Made by a program: the position numbers and the translations under genes. This document shows, piece by piece, positions 60,040 to 64,000 of a DNA stretch of 64,000 nt (its first letter is position 1; the number at the start of each line of letters is the position of its first letter). The notes below the pieces were generated by a model. It did not search any database. It was not told where the DNA came from and worked only from the letters and a program-made list of their open reading frames with translations. The stretch comes from Paenibacillus sp. XY044 (GTDB taxonomy: Bacteria; Bacillota; Bacilli; Paenibacillales; Paenibacillaceae): the NCBI RefSeq assembly GCF_002257645.1, contig NZ_NQMO01000012.1, forward strand, positions 62,001 through 126,000, given 5' to 3'.

Positions 60040-60809
60040 TTTCATCAGGCACGTTTATGGACCTCGTCCAGCATGAGTTTATGGTGCGGGGCAGCTGGAG
60101 AAAAATGAACCGCGTCCGCTTATCCAGAAGCTGGTGTGTCGCTTATTTCCTGATTGTTGCCGCAGCGGTGGTCATCGTCACCACCTATCTGGCGGCGCGC
60201 AATGACCTAGATATAAGCAGCTTTTGGTATATGACGCTGGCGTTCCCTTACTGGATCTTCTTCCTGGGATACGGCGCCATTAAAAGGGAATGGTCCAACG
60301 ATACGTACGGCTGGTGGTTGACGCTCCCGATCCCGAGATTTCGCCTTATTGCCGCCAAATGGCTCGGTAACTGCCTGAAGGTATGGATCGCAATTATTGC
60401 CATCTATATCGCCCTCTCGGCGTACGTGCTCATTCTGGCCTCGACCATCGATCATTACACCTACGACATGGCCGTCTCCTTCATGATCACAGGCATCAAC
60501 TGGCTGACCGTCATCGCCGGTCTGACCCCATTCATCATAGCCGCCGGCATGCTGACCATCAGCGTTATGTACAGCACCGCCAAGCCGCTGACCCCGCTGC
60601 TCTGGATTCTTTTTATGGGGGGCTTCAGCATCGTATACTCCAACATGAACCAGTATTTGCTGCCTGAAAGCCGACTGGACACCGCAGGGCCAGCCACGTT
60701 TTATCCCTATCCCTGGGAGCTTCCGGCAATCATCATCGGGAGTTGGGCAGTGGCCTATGCTCTGATCCGGGTAGTAGTATACGTCATGGATAAAAAGCTG
60801 GATCTGTAG
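60036..60809 (+). CDS. ABC-2-type permease of the second ytr-like operon
   Basis: A 257-residue protein with about six helices (WCVAYFLIVAAAVVIVTTYL, MTLAFPYWIFFLGYGAI and four more). TTG 60036 has GGAG 8 nt upstream and overlaps the ATPase stop (TTGA); a GTG at 60027 lies inside that site. No conserved domain was recognised apart from the general ABC-2 membrane protein pattern. Confidence 0.83.
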   Translation: MISSGTFMDLVQHEFMVRGSWRKMNRVRLSRSWCVAYFLIVAAAVVIVTTYLAARNDLDISSFWYMTLAFPYWIFFLGYGAIKREWSNDTYGWWLTLPIPRFRLIAAKWLGNCLKVWIAIIAIYIALSAYVLILASTIDHYTYDMAVSFMITGINWLTVIAGLTPFIIAAGMLTISVMYSTAKPLTPLLWILFMGGFSIVYSNMNQYLLPESRLDTAGPATFYPYPWELPAIIIGSWAVAYALIRVVVYVMDKKLDL

Positions 60810-60856
60810 CGAGTTCAATACTTTTCCCTTCTATATATTAACTAGATCATCGACGT

Positions 60857-60906
60857 GCCGCCGGAAGGCTCTGCGTTCGTCCCAGCGAGTCGGCGCTGCC
60901 GGCGGC
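60857..60906. terminator. Weak hairpin after the second ytr-like operon
   Basis: GCCGCCGG (60857-60864) pairs with CCGGCGGC (60899-60906) around a 34-nt loop. The following sequence is not T-rich enough for a standard terminator, so it may be inefficient. Confidence 0.3.
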
Positions 60907-60924
60907 CCGTCATTTTCAAACATG

Positions 60925-61146
60925 ATGCTTCACAAAACTTAAAGCCCCGCTTCCGATGCTAGTTTTGCTGCGATGATTTTACCTTGATACTATGCTTCAC
61001 AAAACTTTAGCTTATGCTTTCGATGCTAGTTTTACTGCGATGATTTTACCTTGATACTATGCTCCACAAAACTTTTAGCTTATGCTTTCGATGCTAGTTT
61101 TGCTGCGATGATTTTACCTTGATACTATGCTCCACAAAACTTTTAG
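60925..61146 (+). repeat. Tandem 67-68-bp repeat array in the leader of an ABC operon
   Basis: Three full units (60925-60991, 60992-61058, 61059-61126) and a 20-nt partial unit (61127-61146). Units begin ATGCT(T/C)CACAAAACTT and end TTACCTTGATACT; units 2 and 3 are nearly identical, unit 1 differs mainly at positions 17-30. Each unit can fold AAAACT...AGC with GCTAGTTTT. The partial unit merges with the AGGAGG (61145-61150) of the following gene. Confidence 0.85.
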
Positions 61147-61158
61147 GAGGTTGTCCAA

Positions 61159-62133
61159 ATGATTCAAACGACGACTCGCAACACCGCCGAACCTAAACAA
61201 ACTTCTTATAACAACGATTATATGCTAGAGGTTTCTCAGCTTCGCAAATCCTATCCGAAAAAACAAGCGCTCCAGGACGTGAGCTTCTCCCTGAAAGCCG
61301 GCACCTCGTTTGGCTTCCTCGGCCCGAATGGTGCGGGAAAGTCCACCACGATGAAAATTCTAACCGGGATTGTCCAGGCCGACAGCGGCTCCGTCCGGCT
61401 GCTCGGCAAGGAGGCGACTAAAAATCCGGATGCCGTATCGAAATATATCGGCTACGTGCCGCAGGAAATTACGCTGTACGATAAGCTGTCAGCCTACGAC
61501 AATCTTGAGTTTTTCGGTGAGGCTTACGGCGTCCGGGGCAAAATGCTGAAGCAGCGCATCCATGAAGTGCTGACCCAGACGGGTCTGCTGGACCGCGCCA
61601 AAGAGGAAGTCGGCACGTTCTCCGGAGGGATGAAGCGCCGGATTAACATCGCTGCCGCGCTGCTCCACCGTCCCAAGCTGCTGATTCTCGACGAGCCGAC
61701 GGTAGGGATCGACCCACAGTCGCGGAACCATATCTTTGAAATGATCCGTGACCTGAACCGCGAAGGCGTCACGATCATCTACTCCACCCACTACATGGAG
61801 GAAGTCGAAGCGTTGTGCGACGAAGTGGCCATCATGGATCAGGGAACGATCAAGGCGATGGGACCGCTCGGAGAACTGCTGGAGAATCACGGACAGAAGG
61901 CCATATACGTGGAAATCGCGGGGGCCCATCACCTGCCGGAAGATCCGGATGTAACCGCAATCCGCAAGGAAGGCTCCGGATATGTGCTGGAAACGGAAAA
62001 TGTGCACGGCGTGATGCAGCGCCTGCTTCGCCTCGCATCCCAGCACAGCTGGGACGTGAAGCAGCTCGAAATCGTACGTCCTTCGCTGGAGAACGTATTC
62101 CTGCGGGTAACCGGTACCGCACTTCGGGACTGA
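61159..62133 (+). CDS. ABC transporter ATP-binding protein (CcmA/YadG-type exporter)
   Basis: A 324-residue ATPase with an N-terminal lead of about 25 residues. Walker A is FLGPNGAGKSTTMKI, signature FSGGMKRRINIAAAL, Walker B LLILDEPTVGID and H-loop YSTHYMEEVEALC. The DrrA-like C-terminal domain (about 230-324) ends SLENVFLRVTGTALRD. AGGAGG lies 8 nt before the ATG and belongs partly to the upstream repeat array. It pairs with the permease 99 bp downstream. Confidence 0.94.
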   Translation: MIQTTTRNTAEPKQTSYNNDYMLEVSQLRKSYPKKQALQDVSFSLKAGTSFGFLGPNGAGKSTTMKILTGIVQADSGSVRLLGKEATKNPDAVSKYIGYVPQEITLYDKLSAYDNLEFFGEAYGVRGKMLKQRIHEVLTQTGLLDRAKEEVGTFSGGMKRRINIAAALLHRPKLLILDEPTVGIDPQSRNHIFEMIRDLNREGVTIIYSTHYMEEVEALCDEVAIMDQGTIKAMGPLGELLENHGQKAIYVEIAGAHHLPEDPDVTAIRKEGSGYVLETENVHGVMQRLLRLASQHSWDVKQLEIVRPSLENVFLRVTGTALRD

Positions 62134-62232
62134 TTCATCGCAGGCGCACCTCACATTCATTAAGCTAATAAATAGTTCTTTCTATGAAATAAACAAGAAA
62201 TTAAATAAGAAACAAGCAAAGGAGCAAAATCC

Positions 62233-63378
62233 ATGAGAGCCATGATTATTAAGGAATTGCGGCTGATCCGCAAAGACCGCAAAAGTTTCTTCTTCCTGCT
62301 GCTAATGCCGATCCTGTTCATCGCCATGTTCGGCACGATTTTCAACAGTGCAGGAGGCGACAGTTCTTCCATATCCATCCGCACGATCGACCAGGACCAA
62401 TCCGCCGCGTCCCAAGCTTTTGTCAAGCAAATGCAGGGGATTATGGACGTGGAACTGGAATCAGCATCCAGCCTGAACGATCAGGTAGACAAAATGAAGC
62501 AGGGCCAGTTCTCGGTCATGCTGGTCATTCCCGCCGGGTTCGAAAAAGCCATGAAGGAAGGCAGTTCCGCCGATATTCAGCTGTACCAGGATCCGACCGC
62601 ACAGACCGAGCTTGCGCCGATCCAGGCGATCCTCAGCAGCATCTCCAGCCAATACCGCGAACAGAAGCTGACGGATGTACTGCTGGCTAAAGGAGATTCC
62701 AAGGAGCAAGCAGATAAGGCGCTGGCCTCCCCGATCCAGATCAAAAATGTGGCAACGACGTCCGACCATATCAGCTATATGGATTCGATGGTACCCAGCA
62801 TGACGGTCATGTTCGTCTTCTACATTATGATCACGATGGCCCGCCGCTTCTTTGACGAAAAGAAGACCGGCCTCCTGTCCCGCATTCGCAGCACGCGCGT
62901 GAAGCCGCTGCAGTACCTGGTCGGGATGTGGGTGCCCTTCATCCTGACCGTCATCGCCCAGTGTGTCGTTCTGTTCGCCTTCGGCCACTTCGTCTATGAC
63001 GTGAAGATCGGCGACGTCGCCGCCCTTACCCTGATCGTGCTCAGCCTCAGTATCTGCGGAACCGGCATCGGACTCGGCTTGTCCTTCCTCGTGCCGGGCG
63101 AGGGAGCCGCCATGGTCATCACCCAGGTCATTGCCATGGGCGGTGCCATGCTGGGCGGCCTGTGGGTACCGTCCTATCTGCTCCCTCAATCCGTGCAGAC
63201 CATCGGACACTTTCTGCCGCAGTACTGGGCGCTGCACTCGCTGCAGAACATTATCGCCCATGGCGCCCATCTCGGCGACGTCGCAGGACCGGCGCTCATT
63301 CTCCTGACGTTCGGGGCTGTCGGCCTCCTGGTTGCGTTCTTCCGTCTGCCAGGGTTCCTGCGCTCGGCAGCGAACTGA
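62233..63378 (+). CDS. ABC-2 type permease (YhhJ/drug-export type)
   Basis: A 381-residue membrane protein. One N-terminal helix (FFFLLLMPILFIAMFGTIF) is followed by an extracytoplasmic domain of about 145 residues and five C-terminal helices, with RRFFDEKKTGLLSRIRSTRVKPLQYLVG preceding them. This is the ABC2_membrane_3 layout used for export of drugs, antibiotics or lipids. The substrate is unknown. Confidence 0.92.
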   Translation: MRAMIIKELRLIRKDRKSFFFLLLMPILFIAMFGTIFNSAGGDSSSISIRTIDQDQSAASQAFVKQMQGIMDVELESASSLNDQVDKMKQGQFSVMLVIPAGFEKAMKEGSSADIQLYQDPTAQTELAPIQAILSSISSQYREQKLTDVLLAKGDSKEQADKALASPIQIKNVATTSDHISYMDSMVPSMTVMFVFYIMITMARRFFDEKKTGLLSRIRSTRVKPLQYLVGMWVPFILTVIAQCVVLFAFGHFVYDVKIGDVAALTLIVLSLSICGTGIGLGLSFLVPGEGAAMVITQVIAMGGAMLGGLWVPSYLLPQSVQTIGHFLPQYWALHSLQNIIAHGAHLGDVAGPALILLTFGAVGLLVAFFRLPGFLRSAAN

Positions 63379-63402
63379 TCCATCTCCCACATTCAAACAG
63401 CC

Positions 63403-63448
63403 AAAAACCTCCCGACCGGAAGTTATCCTTCACGGCCGGGAGGTTTTT
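63403..63448. terminator. Bidirectional terminator after the ABC exporter
   Basis: AAAAACCTCCCG (63403-63414) pairs perfectly with CGGGAGGTTTTT (63437-63448); an inner CCG/CGG extends the stem. It serves both the exporter and the convergent HD-GYP gene. Confidence 0.85.
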
Positions 63449-63470
63449 GGGGTCTTGCTCTCAGGTCATC

Positions 63471-64000
63471 CTATGTATCGTCGCCTGCCGCCTTCCCCAT
63501 TCCCTGCTGTCGCATATAGTCAACGAAAATGCGGGCGAACTGCGGATCCCATTGCGTCCCCCTGCCTTCCTCGAGAATGGACAGCGCCTTGCAAACGGCC
63601 ATTCCTTTACGGTAAGGCCGGTCCGAAGTCATCGCGTCGAAGGCATCGGCTACGGCGATGATTCTCCCGAGCAGCGGTATGTCCTCACCTGCCAGCCCGT
63701 CCGGATACCCTCCCCCGTCATACCGCTCATGGTGGGATCGTACGCCGGGAAGGAGCGGCGCCATGGCTTCCTTGGGCTCGATCTGCTTCAAGATCGTTTC
63801 GCCAAGCACCGGATGTGCCTTGATTTGGTCAAACTCCTCCTCCGTCAGATGCCCTTCCTTCAGCAGGACGGTGTCCCGGATGCCGATTTTCCCGATGTCA
63901 TGCAGCAGTGCCGACTGGCGGATCACGTTGATGTCTTCCTCCGTCATCTGGCTGAGCCGCCCGATCAGCTCGGAATATTCGGCCACCCGCAAGGAATGTC
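63471..64000 (-). CDS. HD-GYP domain protein (5' end outside the window)
   Basis: The 3' part of a gene running in from the right edge. It shows HSLRVAEYS at the edge, the HD motif LLHDIGKIGIRD, HHERYDGGGYPDGL (HD-GYP signature) and DAFDAMTSDRPYRKGM. HD-GYP proteins hydrolyse cyclic di-GMP or related signalling nucleotides. The N-terminal sensory part is not visible, so the input signal is unknown. The last residues (GMGKAAGDDT) are unremarkable. Confidence 0.92.
   Translation of the reverse strand, partial: HSLRVAEYSELIGRLSQMTEEDINVIRQSALLHDIGKIGIRDTVLLKEGHLTEEEFDQIKAHPVLGETILKQIEPKEAMAPLLPGVRSHHERYDGGGYPDGLAGEDIPLLGRIIAVADAFDAMTSDRPYRKGMAVCKALSILEEGRGTQWDPQFARIFVDYMRQQGMGKAAGDDT

Noticed and set aside
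60925..61126. CRISPR array
   Set aside because: Units are contiguous 67-68-bp direct repeats without unique spacers, and no cas gene is present.

Overview
The window reads as chromosomal DNA of a Gram-positive soil or plant-associated member of the Bacillota, most likely Paenibacillus or a close relative. The support is moderate-to-high GC coding sequence with strong AGGAGG ribosome binding sites, frequent TTG/GTG starts, lipoprotein sugar-binding proteins, YtrA-type GntR/ABC operons, a guanine-riboswitch xpt-pbuX operon, a caa3-type oxidase operon (ctaCDEF, then ctaG and a DUF420 gene), a copper-amine-oxidase-like N-terminal domain on a secreted protein, and CsbD. No phage, plasmid, CRISPR or rRNA/tRNA features were seen.

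Layout. 1-7300: an alpha-mannoside operon on the minus strand (binding protein, two permeases, GH38 mannosidase cut by the left edge) with a divergent GntR/LacI hybrid regulator. 7400-15400: an Opp-type ABC transporter operon whose first permease gene carries a frameshift, and a GH43 glycosidase. 15700-18160: an AT-richer block of a methyltransferase and a two-component system. 18270-24150: a GntR-controlled ABC exporter operon of YtrA type, followed by a TraB/GumN-type secreted protein. 24260-31000: an anchored unknown protein, then the cytochrome c oxidase genes with a near-consensus promoter. 31370-35870: methionine aminopeptidase, a serine hydrolase, small proteins and a lipid kinase. 36040-38900: xpt-pbuX under a guanine riboswitch, and mscL with a zinc-ribbon tail. 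39000-46200: Nudix hydrolase, TrmB regulator, zinc-ribbon protein, UvrD-type helicase and small alarmone synthetase. 46350-51300: SNF2 ATPase, SWIM protein and VanY-type lipoprotein. 51640-54740: a second sugar ABC importer. 54900-63380: TspO-related protein, RidA, a membrane histidine kinase, CsbD, a second YtrA-type ABC operon, and another ABC exporter preceded by a tandem-repeat leader. The right edge cuts an HD-GYP gene.

The most unusual content is non-coding. Three families of short dispersed intergenic repeats occur: an 87-bp element with 16-bp terminal inverted repeats in three copies (two abutting), an element sharing a 23-nt identity in inverted orientation, and a roughly 75-bp hairpin element in two copies. 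A tandem array of 67-68-bp units runs directly into the Shine-Dalgarno sequence of an ABC transporter gene. Two separate YtrA-type palindromes overlap the promoters of GntR/ABC operons. No single large unknown system was recognised.
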